DNA from: JAGLQA01 sp023135565
Lineage (GTDB): Bacteria > Acidobacteriota > Aminicenantia > UBA2199
Assembly: GCA_030639305.1 (NCBI GenBank)
Contig: DAOWCY010000132.1
Location: forward strand, 1-19,596
Direction: 5' to 3'
Length of the DNA stretch: 19,596 nucleotides
A model generated the notes under the pieces. The model saw only the letters and a program-made list of their open reading frames with translations, ran no database searches and was not told the origin of the DNA. A program made the translations under genes and the position numbers. This document shows positions 14,268-19,596 of this stretch, piece after piece (positions within the stretch are counted from its first letter, which is position 1; the number at the start of each line of letters is the position of its first letter).

Positions 14268-14280
14268 GCCGGTTAACGGC
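14268..14280. promoter_or_regulatory. Palindrome upstream of the PC4-like gene
   Basis: GCCGGTTAACGGC pairs at five of six positions around a central T and lies just before the ribosome-binding site. Possible -10 (TATACT, 14245-14250) lies upstream. An operator or short leader hairpin is possible; support is weak. Confidence 0.3.
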
Positions 14281-14305
14281 ATAGAAATTTTACGAGGTGA
14301 TTAAC

Positions 14306-14524
14306 ATGATAGTTGGTGAAATTGAAAGAAGCGATACTGAAAGATTAAGAGTAGAATGCAGCAATTATAAGGGAAAAGATTTTTTATCTGTCAGGATTTA
14401 CTACCTGGCTGACAATGGAGAGTGGCGGCCCACTAAAAAAGGGATTACGGTGAAGCCGGAAAAAATGGACGAATTTATCGACTTGTTGAGCCAGGCCAAA
14501 GAGAAATTTCCCACGGAAGAATAG
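14306..14524 (+). CDS. PC4/p15-like ssDNA-binding protein
   Basis: 72 aa from ATG 14306, preferred because GAGGTGA lies 5 nt upstream; a GTG at 14297 overlaps that site. The whole protein is one PC4-type domain: ERLRVECSNYKGKDFLSVRI, YYLADNGEWRPTKKGITV, then a helix (PEKMDEFIDLLSQAKEK). Bacterial PC4-like proteins bind single-stranded DNA as dimers and may affect transcription or repair. The Lys/Gly pattern WRPTKKGI is the family's hallmark. It appears monocistronic, ending before the hairpin at 14534-14568. Confidence 0.8.
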   Translation: MIVGEIERSDTERLRVECSNYKGKDFLSVRIYYLADNGEWRPTKKGITVKPEKMDEFIDLLSQAKEKFPTEE

Positions 14525-14533
14525 AAAGACAGG

Positions 14534-14568
14534 GTAACTATCCGGTTTTTCCAAAACTGGATAGTTAC
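14534..14568. terminator. Long hairpin after the PC4-like gene
   Basis: GTAACTATCCGGTTTT pairs with AAAACTGGATAGTTAC over 16 positions with one mismatch, loop TCC. It starts 10 nt after the stop and lies between convergent genes, so it may terminate both; no long T-run follows. On the minus strand its apex AGTTTTGGAAAAACC matches the apex of 2016-2049. Confidence 0.5.
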
Positions 14569-14652
14569 GATTTAACTGCCTTTTACCTACTCCCCTTTTT
14601 TATTAGCTCCTGTTTTTTTAGAGCCGATCTTACCACTGCGGGGAAAATTTGT

Positions 14653-14934
14653 TTACAGGTATTTTTCTTTCAATTCCTTAGCCTTGATTTTACCGGTTGG
14701 AGTAAAAACAACGCTCTTTGATTTCCGGTTTTGGGTGATGTATTCTTCATTTTCAAATTCGTTTAGAATCTCGAACGGGCAGCCCTTCCACGATCTGAAC
14801 AGTTTTTGACCTGGATTTTTTCTTGAGTCCTCTTCCCACCCGGAAAGATACAGCACAAGGAGGTATAATTCCTTTAACTTTTCGGTAATTATTAGCTTAC
14901 CTCGCGGCGTTGAGTCAGTTTTTTTATATTCCAT
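14653..14934 (-). CDS. DUF6429-like small protein
   Basis: 93 aa from ATG 14934. The pattern LYLLVLYLSGWEED...RSWKGCPFEILNEFENEEYI...KSKSVVFTPTGKIKAKEL is that of DUF6429, a winged-helix-like family of unknown function, often annotated near mobile elements. The start overlaps the end of the XRE-like gene by 11 nt, so translation is probably coupled. A TTG at 14967 could extend it by 11 residues but has no better ribosome-binding site. An approximately 15-residue insertion (SRKNPGQKLF) separates the usual Trp-Glu helix from RSWKG. Confidence 0.7.
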   Translation of the reverse strand: MEYKKTDSTPRGKLIITEKLKELYLLVLYLSGWEEDSRKNPGQKLFRSWKGCPFEILNEFENEEYITQNRKSKSVVFTPTGKIKAKELKEKYL

Positions 14935-15418
14935 TGTTTGTTGGGTTTTCGAGCAGCATTTCTTCAAGCTTTCCCGGTTCTTTCAACTTTGACGCGAAAT
15001 CCTCTGTGTTCAAAAGGTTCAAAAACACATTTTGCATACCGAAAATCAAATCCTCCATTCCCGGTTCCTGCATAAGCTTCAACAATCTTTTGTAATCGGC
15101 ATAGCGGCCTTTTTCGTCGGCTTCGATTTTTTGAATCATTTCCTCCATGTCCTTTTCCCTGGCTCCGAACATGCCGCCGTTTCTATACACCAACCAGTTT
15201 AAATTTATGCCGGTGTTCAGCCCGATTTTTTGCAGGTCGGTAAAGTCGGGCCACAAGTCGCCATTTTCATAGTCTTTAAATTTTACCTCCGGGATGCCGG
15301 TCTCTTTGCAGAATTCGGCAAAGCTATAACCGGTCTTTTTGGTCATTGCCTCTCGATACTGTTTAAACCTGACGTTTACTTTTTCGTTTAACTCTTGTGT
15401 TTCTTTTAAATTTGTCAT
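14924..15418 (-). CDS. XRE/CI-like regulator
   Basis: 164 aa with AGGAGG ahead of ATG 15418. The first 85 residues follow the plan of CI-type regulators: helix, YSFAEFCKETGIPEVKFKDY in place of a standard helix-turn-helix, then INLNWLVYRNGGMFG, the same end as NINFILTGRGGMFEE in the plus-strand regulator 16013-16381. The helix-turn-helix is divergent (EVKFKDYENG for the usual SYLSKIERG), so DNA binding is likely but not certain. Residues 85-164 are charged and helical, with no known domain. It forms a unit with the overlapping DUF6429-like gene. Confidence 0.65.
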   Translation of the reverse strand: MTNLKETQELNEKVNVRFKQYREAMTKKTGYSFAEFCKETGIPEVKFKDYENGDLWPDFTDLQKIGLNTGINLNWLVYRNGGMFGAREKDMEEMIQKIEADEKGRYADYKRLLKLMQEPGMEDLIFGMQNVFLNLLNTEDFASKLKEPGKLEEMLLENPTNNGI

Positions 15419-15474
15419 AATTTCCTCCTAAAAAATTTTTGTTTGGATAAGACTGCGAATAAAAAGACAGGTGT

Positions 15475-15511
15475 GGGGAAACCGGCCCGGTAAAAAAAAA
15501 CCGGTTTCCCC
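15475..15511. other. Hairpin upstream of the minus-strand XRE-like gene
   Basis: GGGGAAACCGG and CCGGTTTCCCC make a perfect 11-bp stem around a 15-nt loop that contains a second CCGG and an A/T run. On the minus strand the loop is T9-ACCGGG, allowing an alternative ACCGGGCCGGT fold. Two competing folds ahead of a regulator could act as an attenuator or a terminator of the upstream small gene. Confidence 0.5.
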
Positions 15512-15554
15512 TTCGCCCAAAAAAAAGATAAAAGAATGGAATTGCAAAGTGAAG

Positions 15555-15581
15555 CCAACCACCAAAAATCAAGGTGGTTGG
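15555..15581 (-). terminator. Hairpin after the small minus-strand ORF
   Basis: CCAACCACC-9 nt-GGTGGTTGG, a perfect 9-bp stem about 30 nt beyond the stop of 15611-15796. No T-run follows the stem on the minus strand. Confidence 0.45.
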
Positions 15582-15610
15582 TTACCCCAATCCCTAAAAA
15601 AAGAAGTCGT

Positions 15611-15796
15611 TTATTTCGATTCACTGTCTTCTCTCCGATTGTATGTTGATGCTATTTGAAAATTATTTCTTTCGGAATCTCCTATCATACTGCCCTCCAT
15701 TATGGCATCTTTTTTTTCATGTAAAAATATCCTCTCATATAATAGCCTTCTGGTAAAGCTGAAAAGCATAATCTTTAACCTAAAGTATTTAGCCAT
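15611..15796 (-). CDS. Small hypothetical protein
   Basis: 61 aa, not recognised: MAKYFRLKIMLFSFTRRLLY at the N terminus, then a charged, probably disordered C terminus ending REDSESK. AGAGGA lies 9 nt before the ATG. It sits downstream of a near-consensus minus-strand promoter (15884-15912), whose transcript would first pass a perfect AGGAGG (15865-15860) with only tiny frames behind it. It may be a short regulatory or membrane-associated protein, or the ORF may be chance sequence within an untranslated RNA. Confidence 0.35.
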   Translation of the reverse strand: MAKYFRLKIMLFSFTRRLLYERIFLHEKKDAIMEGSMIGDSERNNFQIASTYNRREDSESK

Positions 15797-15883
15797 TGTT
15801 TTTCATCCTCTGCTAACATATCGTTAAAAACCCGCGAATATACGAAACACGCAATTCGACCTCCTTGAGTTACGTAATAATGG

Positions 15884-15912
15884 ATAATATCAAAACAATT
15901 CCATATTGTCAA
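15884..15912 (-). promoter_or_regulatory. Strong promoter, minus strand
   Basis: TTGACA (15912-15907) and TATTAT (15889-15884) on the minus strand, exactly 17 bp apart; +1 near 15877. AGGAGG follows 11 nt later. The -10 region is the odd palindrome GATAATATC (15883-15891). Confidence 0.65.
15895..15909. promoter_or_regulatory. Candidate XRE operator ACAAT-TCCAT-ATTGT
   Basis: An inverted repeat with ACAA/TTGT ends, the half-site type bound by phage 434-like CI/Cro and many XRE proteins. It lies in the spacer and overlaps the -35 box of the minus promoter. Two direct ACAAT half-sites (15993-15997, 16002-16006) overlap the plus-strand promoter of the adjacent XRE gene. Confidence 0.4.
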
Positions 15913-15977
15913 CACCAAATCCGATAAAAATTATTTTTTTATTTAATTTACATAATAACGAATTTTCCAATGCCCTC

Positions 15978-16006
15978 TTGAGAATAGGTCATACAATTGG
16001 TACAAT
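15978..16006 (+). promoter_or_regulatory. Promoter of the plus-strand XRE gene, apparently leaderless
   Basis: TTGAGA and TACAAT with a 17-bp spacer. The -10 box ends 6 nt before ATG 16013, so +1 coincides with the A of the start codon; there is no Shine-Dalgarno sequence. Confidence 0.65.
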
Positions 16007-16012
16007 AGAATT

Positions 16013-16381
16013 ATGACAAAAAGCAATTTCAAAGAAATCGGAACAAGGTTAAAAATGGTCAGGAAGTCCCTGAATCTCACTCAAAAGAAAATTGCCGATA
16101 GTGTAGACCTATCAACCAGTTATATATCCGAATTAGAATCAGGGAAACAGAAGTCATGTTCTATGTTATATCACCATCTTGCCACTGCGCACCATGTGAA
16201 TATCAATTTCATTCTTACCGGCAGGGGCGGCATGTTTGAAGAAGGCCTTGATTTTAGGAACTTCGATCAAAAGGATAAAGAAAGAATCAAAGCTATGCTG
16301 AAAATGATGAACGAAAAAGAAAGCGTATTTTACCGGGTTATGGGGGAATTTTCAGAAATTAAGGAAAGCGCTAAAGAATAG
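16013..16381 (+). CDS. XRE-family transcriptional regulator
   Basis: 122 aa. Residues 8-65 are a standard Cro/CI helix-turn-helix (IGTRLKMVRKSLNLTQKKIA, then DLSTSYISELESGKQ). It continues to NINFILTGRGGMFEE, as in CI-like repressors, and ends in a charged helical tail (about 80-122) that may dimerise. It lies directly upstream of the seven-gene precursor array and divergent from the strong minus promoter, so it is the obvious candidate regulator of one or both and probably of itself (ACAAT half-sites at its -10). The mRNA seems leaderless. Confidence 0.85.
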   Translation: MTKSNFKEIGTRLKMVRKSLNLTQKKIADSVDLSTSYISELESGKQKSCSMLYHHLATAHHVNINFILTGRGGMFEEGLDFRNFDQKDKERIKAMLKMMNEKESVFYRVMGEFSEIKESAKE

Positions 16382-16459
16382 TATCCCGATAAAGTAACCG
16401 CGGAATCATGCCATATGTAAGCTTTTTATAAAAAAATTTAACCGGATGGAGATTTTTCT

Positions 16460-16487
16460 TTGAAAATAAAAAAAAATTTGGTATAAT
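16460..16487 (+). promoter_or_regulatory. Extended -10 promoter of the precursor array
   Basis: TTGAAA-16 bp-TGGTATAAT: full -10 consensus with TG extension. +1 near 16494 gives a leader of about 50 nt ending in AGGAGG before the first precursor. No promoter of similar quality is visible between later array members. Confidence 0.7.
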
Positions 16488-16543
16488 TTCACCTGGAAGA
16501 CAAGTTGTTGGCTGTAAATTGTAAATATTACCAGGAGGTAATC

Positions 16544-16735
16544 ATGAAAAAAAAATTAACCAAAAAATTGCTCTTGAATAAAGAGACGATTTCACAATTA
16601 CAGGACGAAGAAAGCAGGAATATTAAAGGTGGCTTAACTGTTGATTATGATACCTGTAAATGTAATACTGCTAAAAGCTGTTCAGATGGACTTAATTGCT
16701 GTCCGTCACCGCCACCGGAAAAATTAGACAATTGA
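16544..16735 (+). CDS. GG-leader precursor peptide 1 (lanthipeptide-like)
   Basis: 63 aa; the start is fixed by AGGAGG 5 nt upstream and by alignment with its six paralogues. Leader (30 aa) has LLLNKETISQL and ends IKGG; this LxLNKxTIxxL plus GG layout is that of class I lanthipeptide precursors known from Bacteroidota (pinensin-type) and related phyla. Core (33 aa) contains DTCKCNTAKSCSDGLNCC with 5 Cys and several Ser/Thr, then a Pro-rich, charged end (PSPPPEKLDN). Together with P2 it is the most divergent member (NIKGG for K/SIKGG in the leader, CKC for CSC/CVC). Cleavage after GG by a C39-type peptidase is expected by analogy. The modification enzyme is not in the window. Confidence 0.8.
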   Translation: MKKKLTKKLLLNKETISQLQDEESRNIKGGLTVDYDTCKCNTAKSCSDGLNCCPSPPPEKLDN

Positions 16736-16768
16736 TAAATAAAATATAAACATTACCGGGAGGTAACC

Positions 16769-16963
16769 ATGAAAAAAAAATTAACCGAAAAATTGCTCTT
16801 AAACAAAGAGACGATTTCAAAATTACAGGACGAAGAAAGCAGGAAAATAAAAGGAGGTTTATCTTTGTGTGATGATTCCTGTTCATGTAAAACTGACGAT
16901 AGCTGTTCAGACGGAATGAATTGCTGCCCAACAACACGACGTGAAAAAATAGATCAGGGATAA
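16769..16963 (+). CDS. GG-leader precursor peptide 2
   Basis: 64 aa, 33 nt after peptide 1, with its own GGGAGG site. The leader is nearly unchanged. Core LSLCDDSCSCKTDDSCSDGM has an extra Cys near its start (6 Cys in all), shared only with peptide 3. The C-terminal end differs: PTTRREKIDQG instead of PPPEKLGQ, so the Pro run after CC is not essential. Confidence 0.8.
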   Translation: MKKKLTEKLLLNKETISKLQDEESRKIKGGLSLCDDSCSCKTDDSCSDGMNCCPTTRREKIDQG

Positions 16964-16987
16964 ATAAAATATAAAAAGGAGGTAACC

Positions 16988-17176
16988 ATGAAAAAAAAAT
17001 TAGCCAAAAAATTATTCTTAAACAAAGAGACCATTTCAAAATTACAGGACGAAGAAAGCAGGAAAATAAAAGGTGGCATATCATACTGTAATGATTCCTG
17101 TTCATGTAAAACTGATGGGAGTTGTTCGGATGGACTTAATTGCTGTCCACCACCGGAAAAATTAGGCCAGGGATAA
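16988..17176 (+). CDS. GG-leader precursor peptide 3
   Basis: 62 aa with AGGAGG upstream and a 24-nt gap from peptide 2. Core ISYCNDSCSCKTDGSCSDGL has 6 Cys and then NCCPPPEKLGQG. The leader has LAKKLFLNKE, with Phe inside the recognition motif, the only such change in the set. Confidence 0.8.
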   Translation: MKKKLAKKLFLNKETISKLQDEESRKIKGGISYCNDSCSCKTDGSCSDGLNCCPPPEKLGQG

Positions 17177-17202
17177 AATATAAACATTACCAGGAGGTAA
17201 TC

Positions 17203-17391
17203 ATGAAAAAAAAATTAACCAAAAAAATGCTCTTGAACAAAGAGACCATTTCAAAATTGCAGGACGAAGAAAGCAGGTCCATCAAAGGAGGGTTAACTGA
17301 TATTTATGATACCTGTGTATGTAAATCCGATGAGAGTTGTTCATATGGTGGAAATTGCTGTCCACCACCTGAAAAATTAGGCCAGAGATAA
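17203..17391 (+). CDS. GG-leader precursor peptide 4
   Basis: 62 aa; ATG 17203 is set by AGGAGG and paralogue alignment (the open frame extends further upstream through the end of peptide 3). Core LTDIYDTCVCKSDESCSYGG, then NCCPPPEKLGQR; 5 Cys. First of four nearly identical cores. Confidence 0.8.
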   Translation: MKKKLTKKMLLNKETISKLQDEESRSIKGGLTDIYDTCVCKSDESCSYGGNCCPPPEKLGQR

Positions 17392-17417
17392 AATATAAAC
17401 ATTACCAGGAGGTAACC

Positions 17418-17606
17418 ATGAAAAAAAAATTAACCAAAAATTTACTCTTGAACAAAGAGACGATTTCAAAATTACAGGACGAAGAAAGCAGGAAAATAAA
17501 AGGAGGGTTAACTGATATTTATGATACCTGTGTATGTAAAACCGATGAGAGTTGTTCACATGGTGGAAATTGCTGTCCACCACCTGAAAAATTGGGCCAG
17601 AAATAA
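17418..17606 (+). CDS. GG-leader precursor peptide 5
   Basis: 62 aa, same gap (26 nt) as before peptide 4. Differs from peptide 4 in the core at three places only: KS to KT, SYGG to SHGG, and the last residue. Leader has KKNLLLNKE. Confidence 0.8.
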   Translation: MKKKLTKNLLLNKETISKLQDEESRKIKGGLTDIYDTCVCKTDESCSHGGNCCPPPEKLGQK

Positions 17607-17634
17607 AATATAAAAAAATTACCGGGAGGTAAAC

Positions 17635-17823
17635 ATGAAAAAAAAATTAACCCAAAAATTACTCTTGAACAAAGAGACGATTTCAAAATTGCGGGACGAA
17701 GAAAGCAGGTCTATTAAAGGAGGATTATCTGATATTTTTGATTCCTGTGTATGTAAATCCGATGAGAGTTGTTCATATGGTGGAAATTGCTGTCCACCAC
17801 CTGAAAAATTAGGCCCGGGATAA
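17635..17823 (+). CDS. GG-leader precursor peptide 6
   Basis: 62 aa. Core LSDIFDSCVCKSDESCSYGG exchanges Thr for Ser at two core positions and Tyr for Phe relative to peptide 4; both Thr/Ser changes keep a dehydratable residue. It ends EKLGPG. Leader has KLRDEE for KLQDEE. Confidence 0.8.
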   Translation: MKKKLTQKLLLNKETISKLRDEESRSIKGGLSDIFDSCVCKSDESCSYGGNCCPPPEKLGPG

Positions 17824-17850
17824 AATATAAAAAAATACCGGGAGGTAATC

Positions 17851-18039
17851 ATGAAAAAAAAATTAACCAAAAAAATGCTCTTAAACAAAGAAACGATTTC
17901 AAAATTACAGGATGAAGAAAGCAGGTCTATTAAAGGAGGATTAACTATTCCTTATGATACCTGTGTATGTAAAACCGATGAGAGTTGTTCACATGGTGGA
18001 AATTGCTGTCCACCACCTGAAAAATTGGGCCAGAAATGA
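17851..18039 (+). CDS. GG-leader precursor peptide 7
   Basis: 62 aa, last of the array; TGA stop where the others use TAA. Core LTIPYDTCVCKTDESCSHGG has Ile-Pro in place of Asp-Ile before YDTC. A 35-nt gap leads to the transporter gene. Confidence 0.8.
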   Translation: MKKKLTKKMLLNKETISKLQDEESRSIKGGLTIPYDTCVCKTDESCSHGGNCCPPPEKLGQK

Positions 18040-18074
18040 ACAGGGTTTATTTTTAATAGTAGGAACTAATAGAT

Positions 18075-19596
18075 ATGAAAAAATCAGACAAAAAAAGGGT
18101 GGGAGGGTTTCATTCAGGGATCAGAAGAAATGTCAACCGGATCAGCGTAACCATCATTATACTAACGGTTATACTTTCCAGCATAATACTCCATTTTGAT
18201 ACAGAAGATCACAAAAAACACATCGATCAGAAAATCAAATTTTCGAAAGCAGAAAAAGAAAATTTCGATGGACATATAAACTATTTTCAGTATGGAATAT
18301 ATGGATTCAGGCTTTTTTTTCAACAATCTCAATTCAGTATTTTTTTTAGCAACTCCGCTCCTTTCGCGGATATAGAAGCATCCATACACAACGATATAAG
18401 AATGAAAATAGGAAAACAACAAAAAGACGGTAATATATTCAAAAATTCTAAAGGAGACAGCATCGATTTTCCCTGGTTGGTGCTGGTAATTTTTGCACCC
18501 GTAGGCCTGATATACGGTTTTTTTGCATTCAGGAACCGCGAATATATCAAATTTTTAATGAGCTTTGAAAGCCGGTTTAAGGTGCACTCATCGGTTGTTT
18601 TTTCCCGGTTGATTATACTGATCGGAACCATTATATTAATATTTACTACCGCAATTATCCAGTTTGCATTCAACGGCATCCATTTATCGAAAGGCGAGTT
18701 AAGCTATTTTGCGGTTTTTTTTCTTGCTACAATAGCGGTTGCGGTATTTTTTTTAATGGCCGGGGCTGCTTTAGGAACAATCAGGAATTTACTTAAGAGT
18801 TTATCTATATTAATTTTATGCTGGATTATCCTTGTTCATCTATGGCCAGACCTGCTGAAAGACGCATTTGAAAAATATTCAGATAATAAGCTTGAATCGA
18901 GATACAGTCTTGAAAGCAGGAAAAAGAAAATCCATACGGATTATGAAAAATCACTCTTTGAAATAGCTAAGCGATTTGCTAAAAGCCCCGATATATTAAA
19001 AAAACGCATATCGCGTTATGAACAATACTGGAATGTGGATTTCAAAAAAATCCTGGATATTGAAACCGAAAACATGAATAAAATTGCCGGAATCAACGAT
19101 AGGCTGTATTTCTGGAGTATTTTTAACCCGGTTACATTTTTCAGGGCGGTTAACACCGAGCTCAGTTCAAGGGGATACCGGCAATACATCGAATTTTATA
19201 AAACCTGTATCGAAAAACATAAAAATTTCGTTCGCTTTTACATAGATAACAGGATTGTAAAAAGAAACCCCCAAATGGTCCCCTTCATCGAAGGTGAAGA
19301 ACAAGTATTTCACGCTAAACCCGCTCTACCCGCCTACTTCGTTCCCGGTGTGATTATCTTTTTTGGTTGGATAGTCGCTGCTTATTTATTAAGCCTTTTC
19401 GGTTTCAAAAGGATGCTTCGCCCAACACAGAAAAAGAAAGTAGATTTTGAAAAGGTAAAACTTGATATAAGGGCAGGTAATTACATCAGCCTGCAAGCCG
19501 GAAAACCCCGCTACTTAGCAGATCAAATTTATGCCGCTTTAACCGGCAAATCCCATAAAAGTTTTAACGGCAAAATTACCCTGGATGGGAAAAAGA
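18075..19596 (+). CDS. ABC-2-type permease, C terminus entering a degenerate ATPase-like domain (runs off the edge)
   Basis: Open from ATG 18075 to the window end, at least 507 aa, with AGGA about 10 nt upstream. Predicted membrane helices: about residues 22-38 (ISVTIIILTVILSSIIL); 136-152 (WLVLVIFAPVGLIYGFF); 179-200 (LIILIGTIILIFTTAIIQFAF); 212-230 (FAVFFLATIAVAVFFLMAG); 240-252 (SILILCWIILVHL); and near 425-445 (VPGVIIFFGWIVAAYLLSLF). The soluble loop of about 110-170 residues between helices 1-2 and 5-6 fits ABC-2/DUF3526-like exporters. After residue 455 the text VKLDIRAGNYISLQAG...ALTGKSHK...GKITLDGK follows the opening of an ABC ATPase (strand, loop, helix, then GKITLDGK) without GxxGxGKS. 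It probably exports or gives immunity to the array's peptides. Confidence 0.65.
   Translation, partial: MKKSDKKRVGGFHSGIRRNVNRISVTIIILTVILSSIILHFDTEDHKKHIDQKIKFSKAEKENFDGHINYFQYGIYGFRLFFQQSQFSIFFSNSAPFADIEASIHNDIRMKIGKQQKDGNIFKNSKGDSIDFPWLVLVIFAPVGLIYGFFAFRNREYIKFLMSFESRFKVHSSVVFSRLIILIGTIILIFTTAIIQFAFNGIHLSKGELSYFAVFFLATIAVAVFFLMAGAALGTIRNLLKSLSILILCWIILVHLWPDLLKDAFEKYSDNKLESRYSLESRKKKIHTDYEKSLFEIAKRFAKSPDILKKRISRYEQYWNVDFKKILDIETENMNKIAGINDRLYFWSIFNPVTFFRAVNTELSSRGYRQYIEFYKTCIEKHKNFVRFYIDNRIVKRNPQMVPFIEGEEQVFHAKPALPAYFVPGVIIFFGWIVAAYLLSLFGFKRMLRPTQKKKVDFEKVKLDIRAGNYISLQAGKPRYLADQIYAALTGKSHKSFNGKITLDGKK

Larger units (their letters stand above)
16544..18039 (+). repeat. Seven-unit tandem gene array, about 216-bp unit
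   Basis: Start-to-start distances are 225, 219, 215, 215, 217 and 216 bp. Each unit carries a copy of the ribosome-binding site region (ATTACCnGGAGGTAAnCATG or a shortened form), the leader and the core. Units 4-7 are most alike, indicating recent tandem duplication at the 3' side. Confidence 0.85.

Noticed and set aside
16544..18039. CRISPR array
   Set aside because: The 216-bp units are protein-coding with conserved frames, starts and stops, not short repeats with unique spacers.

Overview
The window comes from an uncultivated-type bacterium with a small-gene, moderate-GC chromosome. No rRNA or tRNA was seen, so taxonomy is inference only. The mix of class I lanthipeptide-like GG leaders, FecR/DUF6600 and DUF2207-type envelope proteins, XRE regulators and dense GC-rich intergenic repeats suggests a candidate phylum such as Aminicenantes, or a relative of Acidobacteriota or Bacteroidota. 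I hold this loosely.

Left part (1-13 kb), housekeeping and envelope genes separated by repeats. The window opens inside a decayed XRE helix-turn-helix frame. On the minus strand follow an M20 metallopeptidase, a two-gene unit (PqqD-radical SAM-SPASM protein plus a four-helix membrane protein, 2 nt apart) and a DUF2207-like membrane protein ending in tandem CHxA repeats. On the plus strand lies an isoprenoid unit, ispA-dxs, overlapping by 1 nt. A VapBC-like toxin-antitoxin pair (minus), a secreted FecR/DUF6600 protein and pgk complete this part. Nearly every gap here carries a modular repeat family: a three-arm AAGTTTTG/CAAACTTTT/AAAAGTTTG block joined to a GC block, with satellite hairpins whose stems differ between copies by compensating changes.

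Right part (about 14.2-19.6 kb), accessory region with none of those repeats. It holds a PC4-like ssDNA-binding protein, a DUF6429-like protein overlapping an XRE-like regulator (minus), a small hypothetical ORF with a strong promoter (minus), a divergent XRE regulator (plus), then seven tandem precursor-peptide genes (62-64 aa, 30-aa LxLNKxTI...GG leader, Cys/Ser/Thr-rich core) behind an extended -10 promoter. A large ABC-2-type permease begins 35 nt after the last precursor. Its C terminus reads into what looks like an ABC ATPase domain without a Walker A loop, and it runs off the right edge. The modification enzymes expected for such peptides are not in the window.

The most notable signals are the seven-copy precursor array with its regulator and transporter, the permease-degenerate-ATPase fusion, three genes whose near-consensus promoters place +1 at the start codon (M20, pgk, XRE; apparently leaderless), and the covarying intergenic repeat modules.
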